8,381 nt of DNA from Janthinobacterium sp. (GCA_003482555.1 DMYQ01000060.1:1-8381), one strand, 5' to 3'; shown: positions 1-5,783, counted from the first letter of the stretch. The notes: a model not told the origin generated them from the sequence alone. A program made the numbers and translations.

Positions 1-183
1 CACGGCGAAGGCGATGCCGGACGGCGGCCAGACCGGCGAGACGTTACTGTTGGCGAAGGCGAGCAGCAGCCCCAGGCGCGCCGCGCCGAAGTACAGCAAG
101 CCGAAGACGAGCAGCGCCGCGCCGTGGCGCGCGCCGCGGTACGCGCCGCAGCGCGGGCCCGCGTCCGGGCGCCCGGCGTCCAT
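1..183 (-). CDS. MASE1-domain membrane sensor protein, N-terminal fragment (runs off the window)
   Basis: The first 61 codons of a leftward gene are present; the rest lies beyond base 1. After a short basic, glycine/arginine-rich cytoplasmic start (residues 1-21), a hydrophobic helix begins around residue 22. It is followed by a segment containing FGAARLGLLLAFANSN and then SPVWPPSGIA (about residues 52-61). That aromatic-proline signature is typical of MASE1, an integral-membrane sensory domain found at the N-terminus of bacterial histidine kinases and GGDEF/EAL proteins. The output domain cannot be seen. The ATG (183-181) overlaps the stop codon of the upstream diguanylate cyclase as TAATG, so translation is probably coupled and the two proteins may share a pathway. 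A histidine kinase that phosphorylates the neighbouring receiver domain would fit, but this is inference. The MASE1 assignment is fairly secure; the downstream domain is unknown. Confidence 0.72.
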   Translation of the reverse strand, partial: MDAGRPDAGPRCGAYRGARHGAALLVFGLLYFGAARLGLLLAFANSNVSPVWPPSGIAFAV

Positions 184-1103
184 TAAAGCGGCGTCGCGGA
201 GACCGCGCGGTCGCGCCCGCCCGCCTTGGCCAGGTACAGGGCGCGGTCGGCGTCGGCCAGCAGGGTGTGGGCGGAATGGCCGTCGGCCGGCACGTCCGAG
301 GCTATGCCGACGCTGATGGTGATGTGCGGCGCCACCGGCGAATGGCCGTGCGGCAGCGCCAGCGCGGCGATGTGCAGGCACAGGTGGGCGCCGTATTTGG
401 CCGCCTCCTGCGCCGTCGTATAGGGCAGCACGACGACGAATTCCTCGCCGCCGTAGCGCGCCACGATTTCCGCCGGCCGCTGGGTGGCCGCCGCGATCGC
501 CTCGGCCACGATGCGCAGGCAGGCATCGCCGCGCTGGTGGCCGTAGTGGTCGTTATACGCCTTGAAGCAATCGATATCGATGAAGGCCAGGCTGAGCGGC
601 AAGGCCTGGCGCTTGTGGCGCAGGAATTCACGCTCCAGTTGCTCGTCGAAATAACGCCGGTTGAACAGGCCCGTCAAGCCGTCCTTGTTGGCCAGGCGGG
701 TCAGCGCGGCCGTGGCCCGCTGCAGTTTCAGCTGGGTGCGCACGCGCGCCCGCACCACCGGCGCGTTCAAAGGCTTGGTGATGAAGTCGACGGCGCCGGC
801 GTCGAGCGCGGCGATCTCGCTTTCCATGGTTGAATGGGCCGTCACGAAGATGATGGCGCAATCCTGCAATTCGCTGTCCGCCTTGAGCCGGCGGCACACC
901 TCGTAACCATCCATCACCTGCATTTCGACGTCCAGCAAGATCAATTGCGGGCGGCGCTGGCGCGCCAGCTCGATGCCGGCGGCGCCGCTGGTGGCGAACA
1001 GCATGCTGCCCTGATCCTTGAGCATACCGCTCAACAGGCGGATCGCATCGACGCTGTCGTCGATGATCAGAATGACACTATCCTGTTCCGGCGCCAAAGA
1101 CAT
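183..1103 (-). CDS. response regulator diguanylate cyclase (REC-GGDEF)
   Basis: This 306-residue soluble protein is predicted to make cyclic di-GMP from two GTP when phosphorylated. The receiver domain (about 8-125) has the acidic pair D15/D16, phospho-acceptor D58 (in LILLDVEM), T88 and K110-P111. The GGDEF domain (about 137-300) has metal-binding FIDID (D176), the N184-D185-YGH loop and an intact active site R-Y-GGEEF at 216-222. The allosteric inhibition site is altered: the PleD-type RxxD, which lies five residues before GGEEF, reads R209-P-A-E212. Feedback inhibition by the product may therefore be weak. A strong Shine-Dalgarno, AGGAGAG (1117-1111), sits 7 nt before the ATG and overlaps the stop codon of a 44-codon ORF. 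The 3' end overlaps the start of a MASE1 sensor gene. The overall plan resembles WspR/PleD with a single receiver. The activity call is secure; the pathway controlled is not visible. Confidence 0.95.
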   Translation of the reverse strand: MSLAPEQDSVILIIDDSVDAIRLLSGMLKDQGSMLFATSGAAGIELARQRRPQLILLDVEMQVMDGYEVCRRLKADSELQDCAIIFVTAHSTMESEIAALDAGAVDFITKPLNAPVVRARVRTQLKLQRATAALTRLANKDGLTGLFNRRYFDEQLEREFLRHKRQALPLSLAFIDIDCFKAYNDHYGHQRGDACLRIVAEAIAAATQRPAEIVARYGGEEFVVVLPYTTAQEAAKYGAHLCLHIAALALPHGHSPVAPHITISVGIASDVPADGHSAHTLLADADRALYLAKAGGRDRAVSATPL

Positions 1104-1115
1104 CGCTGCGCTCTC

Positions 1116-1250
1116 CTAGCGTTTATATGCTGCCGACCGCGGCGCGACCGCGATCCTGTTCAGGGTATCGCGCATGTCGAAGGGCTGGACGGGCGAGCCG
1201 GCACCGCTGCAGTCGATGACAAACACGCGCAACCGTTCGAAACTGTTCAT
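1116..1250 (-). CDS. small ORF, 44 aa, upstream of and coupled to the diguanylate cyclase
   Basis: The frame starts at ATG 1250 and ends with TAG at 1118-1116. The product begins MNSFERLRVFVIDCSGAG and ends AAYKR; I recognise no family. Three features suggest it is translated. A GGAG Shine-Dalgarno (1262-1259) lies 8 nt before the ATG. 35 of 44 codons end in G or C, matching the neighbouring genes. The TAG stop is embedded in the AGGAGAG ribosome-binding site of the cyclase gene, the usual layout for translational coupling. The protein has no signal peptide or obvious membrane helix; residues 7-13 look like a beta strand. A candidate promoter with -10 TATAGT (1285-1280) lies about 30 nt upstream of the ATG. 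It could be a real small protein or a leader ORF that gates cyclase translation. Without homologues it remains tentative. Confidence 0.5.
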   Translation of the reverse strand: MNSFERLRVFVIDCSGAGSPVQPFDMRDTLNRIAVAPRSAAYKR

Positions 1251-1279
1251 ACACACCGCTCCATGCTGGCCATGCACGG

Positions 1280-1309
1280 ACTATATCCCAGTTCCATAGC
1301 GGCCTGCAA
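1280..1309 (-). promoter_or_regulatory. candidate sigma-70 promoter for the small ORF / diguanylate cyclase operon
   Basis: On the minus strand the -10 box TATAGT (1285-1280) matches the consensus at five of six positions. A poor -35 box TTGCAG (1309-1304) sits 18 nt upstream. Transcription would begin near 1273, about 10 nt before the GGAG of the 44-codon ORF. The weak -35 suggests low basal activity or a need for an activator. Confidence 0.4.
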
Positions 1310-1331
1310 AGTTCCTGGGGCGCATGCGACT

Positions 1332-1344
1332 CCGGATAGTCCGG
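1332..1344 (-). terminator. short hairpin after the EamA gene (weak terminator candidate)
   Basis: CCGGA and TCCGG form 5-bp arms around a 3-nt loop, 13 nt past the exporter stop codon on the minus strand. No T run follows, so it is at best a weak or Rho-assisted terminator. It also sits just upstream of the candidate promoter for the signalling operon. Confidence 0.2.
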
Positions 1345-1356
1345 CAATGCGGAAAA

Positions 1357-2259
1357 TCACACGGCCGGCAGGACCGCCGGCCGCCGCAGGGGCCGCTTCC
1401 AGCACTGGGCCAGCAGCACGCCCAGCAGGGTGACGGCGCCGCCGATGGCGTCGTAAACGTGCAGGGTTTCACCGAGGAACAGCAGGGCGATGGCGACCGT
1501 GAACACGGGTAGCATATTCATCAGGGTGGTGGCGCGGCTGGCGCCCAGGCGGGCCAGGCCGCGCATCCACAGATAGGGCGCCAGCATCGAGGCCGGCAAG
1601 CCGGCGAACAGCACCAGCGGCACGCCGGCCGGCGTGAGCGGCGGCGCCGAATGGCTCAGGTAGTACAGCAGTAGCACCGGCAGCGCGCACCAGATCTGCA
1701 GCAGCAGCGAATGCCAGTTGGAAAGCGGAATTTTCCAGCGCTTGATGAGCACCCCATACGTCGCGTAAGACAGGCAGGCCAGCAGCATCAAGCCGTCGCC
1801 GGCGACGACGCCGTGGCGCAGCAGGCTGGCCGGATCGCCGTGACTGAGCAGGTAAGCCAGGCCGGCCAGCGACAGCAAGCCGCCGCCGACGCCGCCGGCG
1901 GTGGCCGCCTCGCCCAGCAGCAGCACGCTCAAGCCCAGCGCCAGCAGCGGCATCATCGACACCAGGATGCCCATATTGGTGGCGCTGGTCGTTTGCGCGG
2001 CCAGATAGCCGAGGCACTGGTAGACCACCATGCCCAGCAGGCCGAGCACGAACAGCTTGGGCAGGTACGGGCGCACCTGGGCCCGCAGGCGCCAGACCGG
2101 GCGGCCGAAGACCAGCGCCAGCAAGACGCCGGCCAGCAGCCAACGGTAAAAGGAAATCGCGGCCGGATCGATGACGCCGACGGCCAGCTTGCTGACCACC
2201 GTGTTGGCGGCCCAGATCAGCACCGCGATCAGGGGAGGGAAATAGTGGCGCAATTGCAT
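1357..2259 (-). CDS. DMT-superfamily exporter, two EamA domains
   Basis: This is a 300-residue inner-membrane protein with about ten hydrophobic helices in two homologous halves: EamA repeat 1 at about 8-138 and repeat 2 at about 152-286. Each half ends with the typical LGE element (LLLGEAAT near 113-120 and LFLGETLHVYD near 260-270). The family exports metabolites such as amino acids or nucleosides, probably by proton antiport; the substrate cannot be predicted here. An ATG at 2274 would add five residues, but I prefer ATG 2259, which has GAGG (2270-2267) 7 nt upstream. The basic tail (KRPLRRP) is probably cytoplasmic. The gene lies 98 nt downstream of the DUF2252 gene on the same strand with no clear promoter of its own between them, so co-transcription is possible. 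Family call secure. Confidence 0.93.
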   Translation of the reverse strand: MQLRHYFPPLIAVLIWAANTVVSKLAVGVIDPAAISFYRWLLAGVLLALVFGRPVWRLRAQVRPYLPKLFVLGLLGMVVYQCLGYLAAQTTSATNMGILVSMMPLLALGLSVLLLGEAATAGGVGGGLLSLAGLAYLLSHGDPASLLRHGVVAGDGLMLLACLSYATYGVLIKRWKIPLSNWHSLLLQIWCALPVLLLYYLSHSAPPLTPAGVPLVLFAGLPASMLAPYLWMRGLARLGASRATTLMNMLPVFTVAIALLFLGETLHVYDAIGGAVTLLGVLLAQCWKRPLRRPAVLPAV

Positions 2260-2357
2260 GGCATGGCCTCGCATGATTCGATAGCGGCGATTTTCTCACG
2301 CCGCGACTGCCCTGTCCTGGCGCGATCCAGCCTGGCCATACGGCGCGTCCGACAGTT

Positions 2358-3548
2358 CTATGCCTTCCCCAGCGCATACTTGCGGCAATGCTGGAGATAG
2401 CCGGCCTCGTGCGCGGCCACCAGTTGCACCACGCTTTCCCACAACCAGGTCGGCGCCGCCAGCGTCTTGCTGCGGTCCAGGTGCAAATCGACGCGCCAGC
2501 GTTCGCGCGTGGCCTCGTCCATCTGGCGCGCGTGGGCGCGCCCGACCACGTAGGCCAGGTAGCGCGCCGCCGTGGTGGCCTCGTCCAGGCTGAGCTGGTC
2601 GATTTCCAGCTTCAAATCCTGCGGCAGCAATTCGCGCAAGAACACGCCGCGCTCGAGGAAGCGCTGCGCCACCATGCGCTGGCCCAGGGCCGGCGACAGG
2701 TGGCGCGCCCCTTCCAGCACGCGCTGGGCGTTGTCGCGCGGCATGCTGACGTGGTTGTAGCGCGGCGCGGCCGCCTTCACCGCCTGCTTGATGTCGACCA
2801 GGCAGTAGTCGCCGTCGCCCTTCTCACCCACGCCCAGCAGCACGGCATAGCGCAGCAGGCCCAGCGAGCTGCAACCTTTGACCCAGTAAGCCGCGTCCAG
2901 CACTTGCACGCGGGCGGCGTCGCTGCGCGACTTGAGCGTGGTCACCAGCTTGAGCACGGCGGGGTCGGCGAACAACTCCGCGATCCCGTGCTTTTCCTCG
3001 TGCGACAGGGGCCAGAAACTTTTCCCGAGCGGAATCGTGGGGCGCGCATCGCTCAGGCGTTCGCGCGCCAATTGTTTCCAGGAGCGTTCGACGGCCTTGC
3101 GCATCACCCAGCGCACCGCTTCCGGGCGCTCGATGCTGCGCTCGCCCTTGATGTCGAGAAAAGCCTTTTCATAGCCTTGCATCATGTTTTCCAACATGCG
3201 CGCCGTCACCACGCCGGGCAGGTTGGAGCCGCGCGCGGCCATCGCCAGCGACAGGGCCAGGCGCACCAGGTCGTGCGCCGGGTTGCCGATCAGGGTTTGG
3301 TCGAGGTCGCGGATTTCCAGGCCGACATTGCCATCGGCGTCACCCAGCGGGCCCAGATTGCCGATATGGCAATCGCCGCAAATCCACACGGCCGGGCCGA
3401 CGGGCAGCGCGTGGCCGCGCTGGCTGTGCAGCCATTCGTAAAACTGTACCGTATTGCCGCGCACATAAGCGTGCGGGGAACGGGCCATCTTCTTGTTGCG
3501 CCGGGCTTGCAGGGGCTCGGATCGGGCGTCGGGGCTAGGCAGTGACAT
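2358..3548 (-). CDS. DUF2252 family protein
   Basis: This 396-residue soluble protein shows the landmarks of DUF2252. KMARSPHAYVRG lies at about 20-31 (the family's K-M-x-x-SPxAFxRG). WICGDCHIGNLG lies at about 55-66 (GDxHxxNxG), followed by IRDLDQT at 79-85 and an HDLVRL helix. Further on are VKGCSSLG (223-230) and a C-terminal GRAHARQ (336-342). GD-H-x-x-N and D-x-D elements recall the catalytic and metal-binding loops of aminoglycoside-phosphotransferase/kinase-fold proteins, so a phosphotransfer role is plausible, but the biochemical function is unknown. An upstream TTG at 3557 is in frame and would add three residues. I chose ATG 3548, though neither start has a good Shine-Dalgarno. A strong leftward promoter lies about 80 nt upstream. 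No obvious functional partner is adjacent apart from the exporter downstream. Confidence 0.9.
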   Translation of the reverse strand: MSLPSPDARSEPLQARRNKKMARSPHAYVRGNTVQFYEWLHSQRGHALPVGPAVWICGDCHIGNLGPLGDADGNVGLEIRDLDQTLIGNPAHDLVRLALSLAMAARGSNLPGVVTARMLENMMQGYEKAFLDIKGERSIERPEAVRWVMRKAVERSWKQLARERLSDARPTIPLGKSFWPLSHEEKHGIAELFADPAVLKLVTTLKSRSDAARVQVLDAAYWVKGCSSLGLLRYAVLLGVGEKGDGDYCLVDIKQAVKAAAPRYNHVSMPRDNAQRVLEGARHLSPALGQRMVAQRFLERGVFLRELLPQDLKLEIDQLSLDEATTAARYLAYVVGRAHARQMDEATRERWRVDLHLDRSKTLAAPTWLWESVVQLVAAHEAGYLQHCRKYALGKA

Positions 3549-3627
3549 CGGGTGCAATCGCGGTGGTGGCGCGCGCGCCGGCCGGCGGGCACGCGAAAAG
3601 TTATTTTTCTAATATTTTTCAGCCAAT

Positions 3628-3656
3628 ATTACACCGCAGATACATCGTCCTGACAA
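3628..3656 (-). promoter_or_regulatory. strong sigma-70 promoter driving the DUF2252 gene leftward
   Basis: On the minus strand, -35 TTGTCA (3656-3651) and -10 TGTAAT (3633-3628) each match the consensus at five of six positions, with an optimal 17-nt spacer. The predicted start near 3621 gives a leader of about 70 nt. The region is A/T-rich in otherwise GC-rich DNA. This is one of the two best promoters in the window. Confidence 0.7.
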
Positions 3657-3687
3657 GAGCGATTCTCCAGACGCCGCTGCCCTGCCG

Positions 3688-3704
3688 CGCGCCGCGGCGG
3701 CGCG
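3688..3704. repeat. GC-rich inverted repeat in the divergent intergenic region
   Basis: CGCGCCGC and GCGGCGCG form 8-bp arms around a single central base. It lies between the leftward promoter and the start region of the rightward secreted-protein gene. It could be a regulator site or a cruciform, but in such a GC-rich tract chance is a real alternative. Confidence 0.3.
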
Positions 3705-3739
3705 GCGGATCGCGCGCGGATCGGGGGACGGATACTTTT

Positions 3740-3768
3740 TGTAACGAAACTTACCGCTCGGGTGTCAT
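3740..3768 (+). promoter_or_regulatory. possible (ECF-like) promoter for the secreted heptad protein
   Basis: TGTAAC (3740-3745) and TGTCAT (3763-3768) are separated by 17 nt, in the only A/T-richer stretch ahead of the gene at 3845. TGTAAC-type -35 boxes with GTC-containing -10 boxes occur in some extracytoplasmic-function sigma promoters. Read as sigma-70 (TTGTAA-18-TGTCAT) it scores only four of six in each box. Either way the leader would be about 70 nt. Low confidence. Confidence 0.25.
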
Positions 3769-3844
3769 CAGTTCCGGGCCGGGCCGCGCTTCCTTCCCAA
3801 GACCTGTATGTCGAATCTTCATTCACTTTACAAGGAATATGCTC

Positions 3845-4330
3845 ATGAAAACCACTTCCCTGCTGTTGGCCGCCCTGCTCACCGCCTTTGCCGGCGCCGC
3901 CATCGCGCAAACCAATCCGCTCGCCCAGGTTGGACAAGACAATGCGCAGATCCGCTCCAGCAGCCACGAAATCCACGCCGACAACCGGGCCATCGGGCAC
4001 GACAACGGCGTCATCGCCCGCGACAAGGTCGCCATCGGCCAGGAAAAGCAAGCCATCCACGCCGACCGGGTCGAACGCAATGCCGACCAGCGCGCCGAAA
4101 ACGCCGCCCTGCGCAGGGGCGACATGGCTGGCGCCCAACAAGCGAACCAGGCCCGCGCCCAGGAACAGCAGGCCATCCACGGGGAAAAGCGCGTCGTGCA
4201 CCAGGAGCGCCGGCAAATCGCCCAGCGCCGCGCCGCGCGCACGCAAGTGAAACTGGCGCGCGCCGACGAACGCCACGAGCGCCATGCCGAAGTGCTGCGG
4301 CGCAACCGCGACGCCACCCACATCCGCTGA
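3845..4330 (+). CDS. small secreted (periplasmic) heptad-repeat coiled-coil protein
   Basis: This is a 161-residue protein of no family I recognise. ATG 3845 is chosen because AAGGA (3832-3836) lies 8 nt upstream; the in-frame ATG at 3839 is too close to it. Residues 1-21 form a classic signal peptide (MKTTSLLLAALL, then AIA before Q22), so the mature protein is about 140 residues and extracytoplasmic. The mature part is almost entirely charged and helical. Isoleucines fall exactly seven apart at 36, 43, 50, 57, 64 and 71, usually with Ala, Val or Glu just before and Asp/Glu three after. After a register break around MAGAQQANQ, I111, V118 and I125 resume the spacing. IHADNRA (43-49) and IHADRVE (71-77) are near copies 28 residues apart. 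The C-terminus is Arg/His-rich. The protein contains no cysteine. A structural, chaperone-like or envelope-associated role is possible but not shown. It is monocistronic here, with its own upstream region. Confidence 0.8.
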   Translation: MKTTSLLLAALLTAFAGAAIAQTNPLAQVGQDNAQIRSSSHEIHADNRAIGHDNGVIARDKVAIGQEKQAIHADRVERNADQRAENAALRRGDMAGAQQANQARAQEQQAIHGEKRVVHQERRQIAQRRAARTQVKLARADERHERHAEVLRRNRDATHIR

Positions 4331-4355
4331 CATTGGAGATCGCCCGGCCGGGAAC

Positions 4356-4384
4356 TTGACAGGCGCAAATAGAATCGCTATTCT
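4356..4384 (+). promoter_or_regulatory. sigma-70 promoter of the TetR-MetAP operon, predicted leaderless start
   Basis: A perfect -35 TTGACA (4356-4361) is followed by a 17-nt spacer and -10 TATTCT (4379-4384; four of six). The usual start distance of about 7 nt falls on 4391, the A of the TetR ATG. No Shine-Dalgarno is present before that ATG, so a leaderless mRNA is predicted. Confidence 0.75.
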
Positions 4385-4390
4385 ATTTGC
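4365..4390. promoter_or_regulatory. palindromic operator, probable TetR autoregulatory site
   Basis: GCAAATAGAAT (4365-4375) and ATTCTATTTGC (4380-4390) form perfect 11-bp arms around the 4-nt centre CGCT. The repeat covers the promoter spacer and the whole -10 box and ends at the base before the TetR start codon. Size, symmetry and position are typical of a TetR-dimer operator that blocks RNA polymerase. Binding by the adjacent TetR protein is inferred from position. Confidence 0.8.
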
Positions 4391-4984
4391 ATGGTCAGAC
4401 TCGCAAAATTCAACGCCGACAACTTCATCGACAGCGCCATCGATGTCGCCGCCCAGTGCGGCATCGATGCCGTATCGATGGCCGCCATCGCGGTCAAGGC
4501 CGGCGCCCCCATCGGTTCCGTGTATCACCGCTTCGATTCGCGCGGCAGCATCCTGGCGCGCGCCTGGCTGCGCGTGAAAGCCGACTTCCGCGGCGACGTG
4601 GCCGCTCCCTGGCAAGACGGCGACAGCTGGGCCGGCGTGGCCGCCCTGCTGCGCTGGTGCCGGGAAAAGCCCGTGTACGCCAAATTCCTGCTGCAATGCG
4701 AGCACTGCCCCGTCTTCGACGCCACCTTGAGCGACGAGTTGCGGGCCGCGCTGGAAGCGGAACAAGCCGCCCTCGACGCCTGCTTCGCCCGCTGCGCCCT
4801 GGCCATGCGCGCACGGACCGGCAGCGCCGACGTCGAGACGATGTTGCGCTTCATCCTCATCGATGGCCCCGTCGCCATCGTGAAACCCTATTTGACCCAC
4901 AACCAGCCCATTCCCGCCGAGGTCGACGCCATCTTGCGCGCCAGCCACGACGCCGTGTGCGGCTGGGCCACCTTACCGGACTGA
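4391..4984 (+). CDS. TetR/AcrR-family transcriptional regulator
   Basis: This 197-residue DNA-binding repressor has its N-terminal three-helix domain at about 9-56: first helix NFIDSAIDVAAQCG, then the helix-turn-helix VSMAAIAVKAGAPIGSVYHRF (28-48), where the A-P-I-G-S-V-Y-H-R-F recognition region is diagnostic. Residues 57-197 form the divergent ligand-binding/dimer domain. Seven cysteines occur (23, 90, 103, 106, 131, 135, 190), including a CEHC motif at 103-106 and C131/C135 one helical turn apart. That is many for this family and could allow thiol or metal sensing, which is speculative. The start codon directly abuts a perfect operator palindrome and has no Shine-Dalgarno, so translation is probably leaderless. 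The stop is 1 nt before the methionine aminopeptidase ATG, so it very likely controls itself and that gene. The inducer is unknown. Confidence 0.93.
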   Translation: MVRLAKFNADNFIDSAIDVAAQCGIDAVSMAAIAVKAGAPIGSVYHRFDSRGSILARAWLRVKADFRGDVAAPWQDGDSWAGVAALLRWCREKPVYAKFLLQCEHCPVFDATLSDELRAALEAEQAALDACFARCALAMRARTGSADVETMLRFILIDGPVAIVKPYLTHNQPIPAEVDAILRASHDAVCGWATLPD

Positions 4985-4985
4985 C

Positions 4986-5783
4986 ATGCGCTACTCGACC
5001 CAAACCGACCACGGCAAACCGATTCCCCTGCACGACGAGGCGGGCTTTGCCGCCATGCGCGCGGCCGGGCGCATCGCCGCCGACACCCTCGACTTCATCG
5101 CGCCCCACGTCAAGGCCGGCGTTTCCACGGCCGCCCTCGACCAGATGTGCGAAGACTATATGCGCGCCGCCGGCAGCATCCCGGCCACCATCGATTATCA
5201 CGGCTACAAGCACGCCAGTTGCATCTCGGTCAACCACGTGGTGACGCACGGCATCCCCTCGCCCACCAAGATCTTGCGCGAGGGCGACATCGTCAACATC
5301 GACGTCACGCCCAAGTTCCAGGGCTGGCACGGCGACACCAGCCGCACCTATGAAGTGGGTGGCGTTTCCATCCTGGCCGCGCGCCTGGTCAAGACGGCGT
5401 ATGAAGCGATGATGGCCGGCATCCACATGGTGCGCCCCGGCGCCACCCTGGGCGACGTCGGCGCCGCCATCGAAGCGCTGGCGCGGGCGCAGGGCTTTTC
5501 CTCGGTGCGCGACTTTTGCGGCCACGGCGTCGGCCAGGTCTTCCACGACGCGCCCCAGGTGCTGCATTACGGCCGCGCCGGCACCGGCGTGGTGCTGGAG
5601 CCGGGCATGATCTTCACCATCGAACCGATGCTCAACGCCGGCAGTTACCAGGTCAAGGTGCTGCCCGACAAATGGACCACCGTCACCAAGGACCGTTCGC
5701 TGTCGGCCCAGTTCGAGCACACCCTGGCCGTCACCGAGACCGGCTTTGAAATCTTCACCCTGTCGGCGCTGGCGCCGTCCTGA
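4986..5783 (+). CDS. map: type I methionine aminopeptidase
   Basis: This 265-residue cytosolic metalloenzyme removes the initiator methionine from nascent proteins with a small second residue. The pita-bread fold spans about 17-258, and all active-site residues are present. By comparison with E. coli MetAP they are H88 (THGIP), metal ligands D106 (NIDV), D117 (HGDTS), H180 (CGHGVG), E213 (TIEPM) and E244 (FEHT), plus H187 (FHDAP). YHGYKHASCISVN at 71-83 is the usual substrate-pocket segment. There is no N-terminal zinc-finger extension. The gene starts 1 nt after the TetR stop, with no independent promoter or good Shine-Dalgarno, so translation is probably coupled to the regulator. The essential map copy is commonly found near rpsB; finding one under a TetR operator suggests an additional, inducible paralogue. 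That is inference, as the rest of the genome is not visible. Confidence 0.95.
   Translation: MRYSTQTDHGKPIPLHDEAGFAAMRAAGRIAADTLDFIAPHVKAGVSTAALDQMCEDYMRAAGSIPATIDYHGYKHASCISVNHVVTHGIPSPTKILREGDIVNIDVTPKFQGWHGDTSRTYEVGGVSILAARLVKTAYEAMMAGIHMVRPGATLGDVGAAIEALARAQGFSSVRDFCGHGVGQVFHDAPQVLHYGRAGTGVVLEPGMIFTIEPMLNAGSYQVKVLPDKWTTVTKDRSLSAQFEHTLAVTETGFEIFTLSALAPS

Noticed and set aside
2388..3545. A 385-codon open frame on the plus strand
   Set aside because: It is the antisense shadow of the DUF2252 gene, whose family motifs are clear. The plus-strand product is Arg/His/Gln-rich without a recognisable family.
3542..3844. N-terminal extension of the secreted protein by 101 codons in frame
   Set aside because: The extension is Arg/Pro-rich, covers the divergent promoter region and would bury a perfect signal peptide. 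AAGGA supports ATG 3845.
4343..4352. CCCGGCCGGG palindrome after the secreted-protein gene
   Set aside because: It has no loop or T run to act as a terminator, and a 10-bp GC palindrome is expected by chance in this composition.
3629..4948. A 439-codon open frame on the minus strand
   Set aside because: It lies antisense to the signal-peptide protein and the TetR gene, is Gly/Ala/Val-rich with no domain, and mirrors the G/C third positions of the plus-strand genes.
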